From contig NZ_BCBA01000013.1 of assembly GCF_001320245.1 (NCBI RefSeq), positions 216,408 through 280,407 on the forward strand: a DNA stretch of 64,000 nucleotides. The letters run 5' to 3'. The DNA is from Pseudomonas sp. NBRC 111124 (lineage in GTDB: Bacteria; Pseudomonadota; Gammaproteobacteria; Pseudomonadales; Pseudomonadaceae). The translations under genes were made by a program, and so were the position numbers. This document shows positions 9,993 to 18,127 of this stretch, one piece after another; position 1 is the stretch's first letter, and each line of letters starts with the position of its first letter. Below the pieces are notes generated by a model. The model ran no database searches and was not told the origin of the DNA. It saw only the letters and a program-made list of their open reading frames with translations.

Positions 9993-10374
9993 AAGCAGAG
10001 ATTGACTCTAAATCAAAAAAACTTGCCTCCGCCGTCAACTTCAATCTATCACTATCAATACTCAAAGTAACCAAATCATCCTTAAAGCCAATATCAAGAT
10101 CAGTTACATACACCGTATCAATCCACCCCGAGATACTTACAGACCTTAAGTCCAGCAGTGAAAGCACAACCTGAACCGTATTAAAGCCTTGGACATCCCA
10201 TTTTTTAGGAGGCTTCGAAGGGTAATCATTAAGATTGAATTTAATGGACAATTTAGGCCCATCCCTATGAAGAAGCAAGCTATGTACATCAACACCCCTC
10301 AAAGATGGAGCCTCATCCTTGTAGATGGATTTTATAGCCTGCGCATTAACTAACAAGTCAAACCAATGAACCAT
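9979..10374 (-). CDS. Imm50-like immunity protein for the adjacent Rhs toxin
   Basis: 131 residues, AT-rich, soluble, no signal peptide. The segment LNDYPSKPPKKWDVQGFNTV followed by QVVLSLLDLRSVSISGW resembles the Imm50 family as I remember it. It begins ten bases after the stop of the displaced HNH-type toxin ORF, with AAGG overlapping that stop. This is the usual arrangement in which an Rhs toxin tip is followed by its cognate immunity gene. Expected role: binding and neutralising the nuclease in the cytoplasm of the producer. The family name is inferred from pattern only. Confidence 0.65.
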   Translation of the reverse strand: MVHWFDLLVNAQAIKSIYKDEAPSLRGVDVHSLLLHRDGPKLSIKFNLNDYPSKPPKKWDVQGFNTVQVVLSLLDLRSVSISGWIDTVYVTDLDIGFKDDLVTLSIDSDRLKLTAEASFFDLESISAYAKG

Positions 10375-10384
10375 ACTTTACACC

Positions 10385-10747
10385 TTAAAATAAATAATGC
10401 TCGAGAGCTCCAGCGAGCTTCCCATTACGAGTATCACTTATAGGCCTTATATTAATGTGCGCCCCTTGATTACCTGGAGTTCCATACGGACCGTAAATAT
10501 GACCAGGCCAATGATCTTGAATAACGACACTTTCTTCCCCATGCCTAACGAAGGTATACTCTCTGGTTTTCAACGGAAGATGATCTCTTCCAAGAATAGG
10601 CTTCCCACTTCTGTCAGTCAAACTCACCATTTCAACTTTTGTAGGCGCCTGATTCATTGGCACCCCTGCATCTCTTTTTGCAGCGCGAAAGGCTGCATTT
10701 CTTGATGAGAATTTTCCACTTATCGCATCAGGCTGGCAACTACTCAA
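10385..10747 (-). CDS. HNH/Endo VII-type (Tox-HNH-EHHH-like) toxin domain, out of frame with its Rhs carrier
   Basis: 120 codons read from 10747. The first codon is TTG, so this is not a real start; the frame continues upstream as LYSYAPSSLGWIDPLGL, the standard end of an Rhs core. The domain shows AFRAAKRDAGVP, EYTFVRHGEESVVIQDHW, GHIYGPYG and GNQGAHINIRP. The Glu and the three His positions fit the EHHH class of polymorphic nuclease toxins. It would cleave DNA in a target cell. As sequenced it lies in a different frame from the 1274-residue Rhs ORF, so it is made only with one extra base at the G8 tract or by ribosomal slippage. A shorter internal start cannot be excluded. Confidence 0.6.
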   Translation of the reverse strand: MSSCQPDAISGKFSSRNAAFRAAKRDAGVPMNQAPTKVEMVSLTDRSGKPILGRDHLPLKTREYTFVRHGEESVVIQDHWPGHIYGPYGTPGNQGAHINIRPISDTRNGKLAGALEHYLF

Positions 10748-13700
10748 ACCAAGAGGATCGATCCACCCCAGAGAACTCGGCGCATAACTGTAGAGATTTC
10801 CCCCCCCAATAGCCCTATCGGATCTTGCGTTACAAATCGTCCGACCTCAGGGTCGTAATACCTAAACGTGTTGTAATGCAGTGCTGTTTCAGCATCAAAG
10901 TACTGACCTTGGAAGCGCAGATTTTGCTGGACGTCATTTACAGGTAGCTGCTCTACTTCACCCCATGAGCGATAAGTCGCCTGCCAGACGATGTAGCCAT
11001 CACGATCCGTCATCTCCAGTGGCGTACCAATCAGGTCGGTGTGGAAGTAGTAGAGTTCCTGCTCTTCTCCCTCTGTCTGGTCAACCCGCGCCAACGGCGC
11101 AAAGCTCCCCGGTTCATACAGGTACAAGATGCTCCGCCCAGGCGTCTCCTCACGCAGCATCCTCAAGCCTTGCCAGAGGAAGCGCTTCTGCTCGACTACA
11201 CCCTTGATCTCAGCCCGCTTGGCCACCCGCCGCCCAAGGCTGTCGTACCGGTACTGCCCGGTACTCTCCAGCTTGCCATTGACCACTGTTTCCGCCCGCA
11301 CCAGCCGGTTCTCGCCGTCATAGGCGAATGTCTGCAGCTTGCTGTGCCCCGAGCGCTTCTCGATCAGGTTGCCCCAAGGGTCGTAGCGGTACTCTAGATC
11401 CCGCCAATGGCTGATCCGGTTGTCCTTGAACTTGGCGAACGTCCGCGCATTGAAGTCCAGCCGGTTGGCCGCCGCGTCATAGCGAAACTCTTCACTGCTT
11501 ACCAGCGAGCCGGTATCGCGGCTACGCAGCTGACCGTTGGCTTCGTACTCGTACTTGACCTCGCCCCGCAGTTTGTCGAGCGTGCGCACCAGCTCACCCG
11601 CCGGGTCGTACTGGTAACGGCGGTGAATCGGGTTATAGGCATGCTCCACCAGCAGCGACGTATTAATGCCTGTGTTGTGCACCTGCGAAAGCTTGTCCGC
11701 AGGCAAGGTCGAAGCAAATTGCCAGGCCTTGCGCCCCATCGCATCGTAACCAAAGCAACTGGTGAGCTTGCCCTGAGTCCGGTAGACCTCGCGGTGCAGG
11801 TCGTCGCGCTCCATGTCGCTGATCACCTGGCCATCCAGATTCAACTGGTGCAGGTGCCCGCTGCCGTAGTACAGGTGATTGACCTTGCGGCCATCCGGCA
11901 GGGTCAGTGTGGTCAGATTGCTGAGCGGGTCATACTCGTAGCACAGCGTCCCATCGGGCGTGATTTCTCTGGTCAGACGCCCCAGCACGTCGTAGGCGTA
12001 CTCCAGCTTTTCCTCGGTCACCCCAAGTTGTTTGCCGAGTCCAGTCGGTTGCCGCTCGATGCTCAGCAACCGGTCACCCTCGTCATATGCGAAAGTCTGT
12101 CGCGCATCGCGGTTGATCTTGGCAACCAGTCGGCCAATGGCATCACGCTCGAACAGCGTATGCCGTTCCGGGCGCTCGGCGTTTTCGCCGTAGCCAATCT
12201 CATCCAGCCGGACCAGATGACCACCAACGTTGTAGCTGAAGCGCCGGGTCAGGTTATCCACCCGCACCTCCTCGCTCAGCCGATCCGAGGCGTCGTAGGC
12301 AAAGCTGTACGTCGCGTTGTTCTCGTTGACCAGCGCGGTCAGGCGAATCGCCTGGTCATACTCGTAGCGAATCATTCCCCCTTTCGGATCCCGGCGGTTG
12401 CTCGGCAAACCACGTGAGGTGCGCAGCAAACGGGTGGTATGGCCCTTGCCATCGGTGTAATCAAGCACCTGGCCAAGGGTGTTGTAAGTGAAGGTTTCCT
12501 TGCTGCCATCCGGGTGCCTGATGCGCAGCACTTCACCGTCCGGTTTGCGCTCCAGCGAGGTGGTCTGGTTGAGCGCATCGGTCACCGCCACCAGATGCTG
12601 ACGCTCGTCATAGCGGTAGTAAGTGCTCTTACCCGAGCAGTCCTGATAGCGCTCGATCTGGGCCTTGGCATTCCACCACAGGTATTTGGACTTGTAGGTC
12701 GCATCGATGATGGTGTGCGGCAGGCCGTCATCGCTGTTGAGGTACTCGGTCATCTGGCCGAGGGCATCGAACTCGGCGAGCAGGTTGCCCATGTCGTCGT
12801 AACGTGCGCGCCAAGTGCTGCCATCCGGGTAGGTGACCTTGGTCACCAAGGTTGTCAGGTGGTGATGCTCGTACTGGATCTTGCGGCCCAGCGGGTCGGT
12901 TTCTTCGAGCAGGCGGGAGAATTCGTCGTACTTGAAGGTCAGGCGATTGCCGTCTGGCAGGTCGAGGCCGACCATATTGCCCTGCTCGTCCAGTTCGACG
13001 GCGTAGCGCTCGCCACCGTAGTCGCGGCTGGCGATGACGCGGTGGTCGTCGTTGTACTGCACTTCCAGTTCGCGGCCGAGTACGTCGGTGGCCCAGCTGG
13101 TACGGGCGTCGAGGTCGTAGCGGAAATGGTAGTGCTCGCCATCGCTGGTCCAATGCTCGACCACCCGTGGTTTGCCATCCAGAGTTTCCCAGCGGTAGTG
13201 GCAGCCCAGGCCGAGAGCGTTGCTGTGGGTCACCATCAGGCCTTCGGCGTAGCTGAAGCTGCGCACGGTGTCGCCGTTGCGGTTGATCACCTTGGTCAGC
13301 TGGCCGTGTTCGTCGTAACGGTACTGGGTGAGCGTTTCGACGGACTGGTTGTCGACCACGCGCTTGATGTCCGTCAGGCGGCCTAGCGGGTTGTCGTAGT
13401 GCAGGTGTACCCGGGTACCGCCGGTGGCGCTGATGTCGGTCAGGATGCCATCGGGCGTACGGGTGAAATGCAGGAAGTGGCCGAGGACGTTTTCGATGCG
13501 CTGCAGCGGCACCTGGGTGTTGGTGTCGGGTACTTCGCCGAAATAGAAGAATAGGTTGTCGAGGGTCTGCAGCAGGTAGTGACCGCCCTCGGTGCACACC
13601 AGGTACACCTGTTCATGCGGGTTGTAGATGCGCTCGCCCGGTTGCAGGGTGACGAAAGGGATTTGACGGCCTTGGTTGTCGCTGAGGTAGATGAAGCTTC

Positions 13701-14568
13701 CGGCACGGCGCAGGCTCTGCTCCCATGGCAACACCCAGCCGCGGCCGAGCACGCTGTCGACGGTCAGGTCGCTGGCGTAGAAACGCGACCACTCGATCGG
13801 CATCAGGCCAGGCAGGCTGAAGTCGATTTCATCGGGGATCACCTTGCGGCCGGTGGTGAGATCCACCGGATTGCCCGCCAAGCCGCCCAACACCCTGCGG
13901 GCTACCGGTTCGACCAGATAGCGGGAAAGCACTTCGCCGGCGACGAAGCCGGCCGTGAACCTCATGGCGCAAGGGAGGGCGGCCTTCATGCCCGCCTGGG
14001 TACCCATCTTGAGCACATTGGCAACGCCAGCGGCTGCGCCGGCGATCGCCATCAGCACATCCACGGTGGTGCGCAGCCCTTGCGGGATCTCGTCGTCCAC
14101 CGGCAGGTAACGGTAGGTGCCGCCGCCTATAAAGACATTGTTCGAACCACCGGAGAGGGTCGCGCCGCAAGTCAGCTTGTCGCCCTTGCGCGCAGCGGCC
14201 ACGCCATTGATGAAGACGTTGGTCGAGCCTTCGGCGATCTTTACCGGCCCTGGGTGCTTGTCACAGGCGCCGATGCTTTTCTCGACCCGGGCAGCCTTGC
14301 GGTTATTGATGAAAACGTTGGGTGAGGCAGTAGTTATCGTCCCGGAGGGGGACTGGAACAGACTGCCTAGCGCCTCGCCGGCGGCGGTCAGCAGGCTGCC
14401 TCCGACACCGGCAGCGAGGCCGGCCAGCAAGCCCACGCCGAACCCGCAGGTGAAGGTGGCGATCGCCACTGTCGCCACCAGCGCGATGCCTAAGGCCGCG
14501 CCCAGCAGGAAGCCGCCCATTGCGCCTGTGTGTGATATTTCGTCGCCGAACCTGGCTGCTTCGAACAT
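10744..14568 (-). CDS. Rhs-family polymorphic toxin with N-terminal PAAR domain; toxin tip lost by frameshift
   Basis: The 1274-residue ORF starts with a hydrophobic region (about residues 18-58), as in T6SS effectors that enter the inner membrane. A PAAR domain follows (about 80-160; SPNVFINNRKAARVE, STNVFINGVAAARKGD, SNNVFIGGGT), then a DUF6531-like segment (GNPVDLTTGRKVIPDE) and many YD repeats (YRYDEHGQLTKV, YEYDPLSNLTTL). The core ends RFVTQDPIGLLGGE and then runs into EISTVMRRVLW and a stop. Adding one G at the G8 tract (10800-10807) restores NLYSYAPSSLGWIDPLGL and joins the nuclease domain, giving about 1394 residues. No vgrG and no EagR chaperone are visible beside it. GGAG lies eight bases before the ATG. 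Confidence 0.88.
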   Translation of the reverse strand: MFEAARFGDEISHTGAMGGFLLGAALGIALVATVAIATFTCGFGVGLLAGLAAGVGGSLLTAAGEALGSLFQSPSGTITTASPNVFINNRKAARVEKSIGACDKHPGPVKIAEGSTNVFINGVAAARKGDKLTCGATLSGGSNNVFIGGGTYRYLPVDDEIPQGLRTTVDVLMAIAGAAAGVANVLKMGTQAGMKAALPCAMRFTAGFVAGEVLSRYLVEPVARRVLGGLAGNPVDLTTGRKVIPDEIDFSLPGLMPIEWSRFYASDLTVDSVLGRGWVLPWEQSLRRAGSFIYLSDNQGRQIPFVTLQPGERIYNPHEQVYLVCTEGGHYLLQTLDNLFFYFGEVPDTNTQVPLQRIENVLGHFLHFTRTPDGILTDISATGGTRVHLHYDNPLGRLTDIKRVVDNQSVETLTQYRYDEHGQLTKVINRNGDTVRSFSYAEGLMVTHSNALGLGCHYRWETLDGKPRVVEHWTSDGEHYHFRYDLDARTSWATDVLGRELEVQYNDDHRVIASRDYGGERYAVELDEQGNMVGLDLPDGNRLTFKYDEFSRLLEETDPLGRKIQYEHHHLTTLVTKVTYPDGSTWRARYDDMGNLLAEFDALGQMTEYLNSDDGLPHTIIDATYKSKYLWWNAKAQIERYQDCSGKSTYYRYDERQHLVAVTDALNQTTSLERKPDGEVLRIRHPDGSKETFTYNTLGQVLDYTDGKGHTTRLLRTSRGLPSNRRDPKGGMIRYEYDQAIRLTALVNENNATYSFAYDASDRLSEEVRVDNLTRRFSYNVGGHLVRLDEIGYGENAERPERHTLFERDAIGRLVAKINRDARQTFAYDEGDRLLSIERQPTGLGKQLGVTEEKLEYAYDVLGRLTREITPDGTLCYEYDPLSNLTTLTLPDGRKVNHLYYGSGHLHQLNLDGQVISDMERDDLHREVYRTQGKLTSCFGYDAMGRKAWQFASTLPADKLSQVHNTGINTSLLVEHAYNPIHRRYQYDPAGELVRTLDKLRGEVKYEYEANGQLRSRDTGSLVSSEEFRYDAAANRLDFNARTFAKFKDNRISHWRDLEYRYDPWGNLIEKRSGHSKLQTFAYDGENRLVRAETVVNGKLESTGQYRYDSLGRRVAKRAEIKGVVEQKRFLWQGLRMLREETPGRSILYLYEPGSFAPLARVDQTEGEEQELYYFHTDLIGTPLEMTDRDGYIVWQATYRSWGEVEQLPVNDVQQNLRFQGQYFDAETALHYNTFRYYDPEVGRFVTQDPIGLLGGEISTVMRRVLWGGSILLV
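10800..10807 (-). other. G8 homopolymer at the point of the Rhs frameshift
   Basis: Eight Cs on the + strand (eight Gs in the coding strand) sit exactly where the Rhs core consensus switches frame. Nine Gs would give ...LLGGGNLYSYAP and join the toxin. This could be a slippage site, a fixed mutation, or a sequencing error in a homopolymer. Confidence 0.75.
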
Positions 14569-14958
14569 GAGGATTACTCCTGTTCGCCAGATACGGGATG
14601 GCCTGCGACCGGGTCGCGTCGATCCATTAACATCAGCATCTCCATGAAATGCACGGTGAACAATTCAATCCAATTGCCGTGTAATCATCCGTGAAAGGCG
14701 CTGAGTTAATAGGCTTGAGCGTTGTAGTGTCAACCGGGTGCAGGCCTTGTGCGGCGGGGGTTACAGGGGGATAAACATGAGATCAAAAAGCCACACGCCA
14801 GGGAAATCATTGCCTCCCGAGCAGGAGATTGACGCGTCAATTCAAAGAGGCTTTTTGTAACTTCAGAAATGTCTGTAGGAAAAATCGCGGCCGATCGGGG
14901 AGGCTGAACCTGCCAGGGCGGGCACCTGCAAGCCATTAAACAACCCTACCGCCCAAAA
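14569..14958. other. Intergenic region upstream of rhs, no convincing gene
   Basis: About 390 bases between the rhs start and the pvdP stop. It should hold the rhs promoter, but I cannot point to clear hexamers. A 27-codon + strand ORF at 14777-14860 has a GGGGG site before its ATG, and AAAAAGCC/GGCTTTTT form an inverted repeat about 60 bases apart. Neither is strong enough to call a gene or terminator. Confidence 0.5.
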
Positions 14959-16590
14959 TCACGCCCCCTCCGGCAACTTCATATGCCGCGCATACCAAGG
15001 CCTGCGCGGCGTACGCCGCAGCAACTCACCAACATCCCGCTCGCCACTGAAGGCAATGCGCAACGCCAGCTTCATTGCCTCCACCTCCATCTCCCCCGCC
15101 CCGCCCCCGGCATCGGAAATGCCACCGCAACCATGGGTGGTCGGCCCCAGCCAAGGGTCGCCAACCTGCACCCATCGCCCCGGCGCAAACCACGACACGC
15201 CATTGACCTCGCGCCGCTGCACCTCACCCGGGTGAGCGCGCTCATGGGCGCGGTACCAATCCTCGATGCGGTCATCGATCCAGCCATGGAAACGCCAGAA
15301 CACCGGGTTGACGTGGGACGAGAACGGGTCGCCGAGAAAGTCGTTTTCCTCCCGGAACCAGCGCGCCGCATAGTCCGTCTGGTTGCGATCCCCCATCACC
15401 GGCGCACCATTGGAAGGGTCACGGGTGACGGTCGCCCAGCGCATGTGCAGCCAGTCGTGGATGTTCAGTTCCACTTCCGAGCCGAACTGCCCCAAGGTCA
15501 GGCGACTGAGGTAGTCCGGGTCCTGGTATTGCGACTCCCAGACCTGAAAGTTGCTGAAGAAGGTTTCCGCCGCCTTGATGTCATGCAACCACTGGCTCAG
15601 TTCTTCATCATTGGCCGCGACCCAGGCCGGCGGCACCGAGTTGCCATCATGGTTCTCCTGATAGCGGATAAAGCCCAGCCGGTCGTACTCCAGCTGCGGT
15701 GACGGCAGCGGCAATTGAGTCCAGTTCGGCAAGTCGGGCTGCAGGCCACGGGCGTGCCCCAGCATGTGCCGGTGCATGAAGAAAAAGTCCTCGCCAGAAC
15801 CATTGAGGTGCTTGCGCCGCCCACGTGCGCCGCGTTCGGCATCAGGCGGGCCAGGTTGCCAGCCGGCTCCGCGCAGGGCATCGCGCTTGTTGTCGTCCAG
15901 CCGGTGCCACTTGTCCCGGGTGGCATGCCACACCTGGTGGAACAAGCGATGTTCGGGCGAATTCAGCCAGGCCATCAGCGCCGGCGCTAATGGCGTGACT
16001 TGGCGCGCTTCGGGGAAAGCGCGCTTGCTGGCGACGAAGTGGTTGTCCGGTTCAGTCATCAACAATGGCCGGTCGATGCGGCGAATGCGCCCGGTCAGGG
16101 TGCCGGCGCCAGCGTTGCCCCAGGACGCCCAGACTTCATCAAGGGTCGCCTCCAGTTCATGGCTCGGCGACGATTCCCCGGCCGGCACCAGACGCCAGCG
16201 GACCTTGCCGGCATTGGCGGCAACCAGTTCGCCGAGCACCCGGTAGCGTGGCTGATCATTGCCTCGCAGGCGTTCAGCCACGTCGATGAAACCGCGCAGC
16301 GAACGCCCGGTCGGGCCGACATCGAGCAGCATCTGCACGCCCTCAAGTGGCAAGCCGTCGAGGCCGGCATCGGTGCCTGTGAAGCGCAGGTCCCAGATGC
16401 CACGCAGCTTGTCGGCAGTGCGCACACCCGTACCAGCGGCGGCCTCGACCGTGGCTTCGCCAGGGGTCTCGACCTCATCTTTCCCGAGTTTTTCATCATG
16501 ATCGCGCGGCTGGCGCGCATACCACGCGGCCGAACCCGCCGCCCCGGCCACCGCCAGCCCCACCATGAACCCACGCCTGGAAAACCTCAT
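14959..16590 (-). CDS. pvdP: PvdP, periplasmic tyrosinase of pyoverdine chromophore maturation
   Basis: 543 residues, the length of P. aeruginosa PvdP (about 544). A twin-arginine signal (SRRGFMVGLAVAGAAGSAA) sends the folded copper protein to the periplasm, where PvdP oxidises the D-Tyr/Dab part of ferribactin on the way to the fluorescent chromophore. Copper-site candidates are HRHMLGHARG, HDWLHMRWA and FWRFHGWIDDRIEDWY. I prefer the ATG at 16590, which has GGA seven bases upstream. A GTG at 16617 is in frame but lies almost at the predicted transcript start of the iron-starvation promoter. Divergent from pvdM. Confidence 0.92.
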   Translation of the reverse strand: MRFSRRGFMVGLAVAGAAGSAAWYARQPRDHDEKLGKDEVETPGEATVEAAAGTGVRTADKLRGIWDLRFTGTDAGLDGLPLEGVQMLLDVGPTGRSLRGFIDVAERLRGNDQPRYRVLGELVAANAGKVRWRLVPAGESSPSHELEATLDEVWASWGNAGAGTLTGRIRRIDRPLLMTEPDNHFVASKRAFPEARQVTPLAPALMAWLNSPEHRLFHQVWHATRDKWHRLDDNKRDALRGAGWQPGPPDAERGARGRRKHLNGSGEDFFFMHRHMLGHARGLQPDLPNWTQLPLPSPQLEYDRLGFIRYQENHDGNSVPPAWVAANDEELSQWLHDIKAAETFFSNFQVWESQYQDPDYLSRLTLGQFGSEVELNIHDWLHMRWATVTRDPSNGAPVMGDRNQTDYAARWFREENDFLGDPFSSHVNPVFWRFHGWIDDRIEDWYRAHERAHPGEVQRREVNGVSWFAPGRWVQVGDPWLGPTTHGCGGISDAGGGAGEMEVEAMKLALRIAFSGERDVGELLRRTPRRPWYARHMKLPEGA

Positions 16591-16632
16591 CACCACATCC
16601 GTATCCGTGTCAGCCACGCCTATCGAGCTAGA

Positions 16633-16656
16633 ACGAGACGCCGCGCGGCAAATTTA
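16633..16656 (-). promoter_or_regulatory. Iron-starvation (PvdS) box for pvdP
   Basis: On the minus strand TAAAT, 16 bases, CGT. This is the IS-box pattern recognised by the sigma factor PvdS. Transcription would start a few bases beyond CGT, close to 16625. Confidence 0.85.
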
Positions 16657-16671
16657 CTGGCAGCACGCCGC

Positions 16672-16695
16672 TAAATTTCCCGCTGCCGCTCTCGT
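16672..16695 (+). promoter_or_regulatory. Iron-starvation (PvdS) box for pvdMNO
   Basis: CTAAAT at 16671-16676, a 16-base spacer, then CGT at 16693-16695, 73 bases before the pvdM ATG. It stands back to back with the pvdP box, so one small region drives both units. Confidence 0.85.
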
Positions 16696-16768
16696 CCCTC
16701 CGTGACAGGCAAGCCCCGTGATCGCGGCTGCCGCTACCGCATCGACCCTGGCAACCAACGGGATGGCA

Positions 16769-18127
16769 ATGAACACGACCCGCATCCGCAAGGCCCCCTA
16801 CCTCGTCGCCCTGGCGCTGACCCTCGCGCTCGCGGGCGCCGCAGCCTGGTACTTCTTCATCTACCTGCCCGCCGGCTACCCGCGCGAGGTGATGAAACAT
16901 GCCGAGGAGCTGCAAGAGCGCATCATCTCCTTCGACAGCCACATCACCGTGCCGCTGAACTTCGGCACCGAAGGCAAGGAGGCCGACAGGGATGGCAGCG
17001 GCCAGTTCGACTTGGTCAAGGCCGGTCGCGGTCGCCTCTCCGGCGCTGCGCTGACGATCTTCGGCTGGCCGGAAATCTGGAACGGCGCCAACGCGCCCCA
17101 TCGCCCGACCGCCGCCTTCGTCGACGAAGCGCGCCAGCAACAGGAAATGCGCTACAAGATCCTCACCGGCATGGTCCGCGACTATCCCAACCAGGTCGCC
17201 ATCGCCTACACCCCTGCCGACTTCCGACGGCTGCACGGCGAAGGCAAGTTCGCGATCTTTCTCAGCATGCTCAATGCCTACCCGCTGGGCCACGACCTCG
17301 ATGCCCTGAATACCTGGGCCGCACGCGGCATGCGCATGTTCGGCTTCAGCTACGTCGGCAACAACGCCTGGGCCGACTCCTCGCGCCCGCTGCCATTCCT
17401 CAACGACACCCCCGACGCCCTCGGTGGCCTGTCGCCGCTGGGTGAGCAGGCCGTGGGCCGGCTCAACGACCTGGGGGTGATCATCGACGTGTCGCAGATG
17501 TCCACCCTGGCCCTGGAAGACGTTGCCCGCCTGAGCCGTGCGCCGATGGTCGCCTCCCACTCCGCACCCCGTGCGCTGGTGGACATCCCGCGCAACCTCA
17601 GCGACCACGAACTGCAAGCGATCAAGCACAGCGGTGGCGTGGTGCAGGTGGTGGGCTTCCCGGCCTACCTCAAGCCCCTCAGCCAGGGCACCCTGGACAA
17701 GCTCAATGCGCTGCGCAAGCGCTTCGACCTGCAACCGCTGAACGGCCTGGCCAATGCCCTGATGCCAGGCGACGCGATCATCTCCATCTGGCCGGAGAAG
17801 AAGTTCGGCGAGTACGCCAGCGCGCTGTACGCCATCCTCGACGAAGAGCCCCGCGCCACGGTCAAGGACATGGTCGACGCCATCGACTACACCGTGCGCA
17901 AGATCGGCATCGACCATGTCGGCATCGCCTCCGACTTCAACGATGGCGGCGGCGTGACCGGCTGGATGAACGTCGGCGAGTCGCGCAATGTCACCGCCGA
18001 GCTGATCCAGCGCGGGTACTCCGACGCCGACATCGCCAAGCTGTGGGGCGGCAACTTCCTGCGGGTGTGGGAAGAGGTACAGCGCCTGGCCAAGCCAGGT
18101 GCCAACACCCAGGCGGAGCGCGGCTGA
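16769..18127 (+). CDS. pvdM: PvdM, dipeptidase-like pyoverdine maturation protein
   Basis: 452 residues, close to P. aeruginosa PvdM. An N-terminal hydrophobic segment (YLVALALTLALAGAAAWYFF) exports or anchors it to the periplasm. The rest is a renal-dipeptidase-like (M19) TIM barrel, with FDSHITVPLNFG near the start, ASHSAPRALVDIPRN and DHVGIASDFNDGGG. In P. aeruginosa PvdM is needed for periplasmic ferribactin oxidation; its peptidase activity is not established. The ATG at 16769 has GGGATGG upstream; earlier in-frame ATGs are less likely. It overlaps pvdN by one base. Confidence 0.92.
   Translation: MNTTRIRKAPYLVALALTLALAGAAAWYFFIYLPAGYPREVMKHAEELQERIISFDSHITVPLNFGTEGKEADRDGSGQFDLVKAGRGRLSGAALTIFGWPEIWNGANAPHRPTAAFVDEARQQQEMRYKILTGMVRDYPNQVAIAYTPADFRRLHGEGKFAIFLSMLNAYPLGHDLDALNTWAARGMRMFGFSYVGNNAWADSSRPLPFLNDTPDALGGLSPLGEQAVGRLNDLGVIIDVSQMSTLALEDVARLSRAPMVASHSAPRALVDIPRNLSDHELQAIKHSGGVVQVVGFPAYLKPLSQGTLDKLNALRKRFDLQPLNGLANALMPGDAIISIWPEKKFGEYASALYAILDEEPRATVKDMVDAIDYTVRKIGIDHVGIASDFNDGGGVTGWMNVGESRNVTAELIQRGYSDADIAKLWGGNFLRVWEEVQRLAKPGANTQAERG

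Noticed and set aside
10385..10747. Independent toxin gene starting at TTG 10747
   Set aside because: The TTG is the Leu codon of the DPLGL motif at the end of the Rhs core, not a start; no ribosome site lies before it.
14777..14860. 27-codon + strand ORF with a GGGGG site
   Set aside because: Too short, no recognisable content, and it lies in the probable rhs promoter region; kept only as a note.
14730..14936. 68-codon minus-strand ORF between rhs and pvdP
   Set aside because: Cys/Pro/Arg-rich translation without motif and no ribosome site.
16591..16617. GTG at 16617 as the pvdP start
   Set aside because: It would leave a leader of only about ten bases after the PvdS promoter and has no ribosome site; the ATG at 16590 also gives the known family length.
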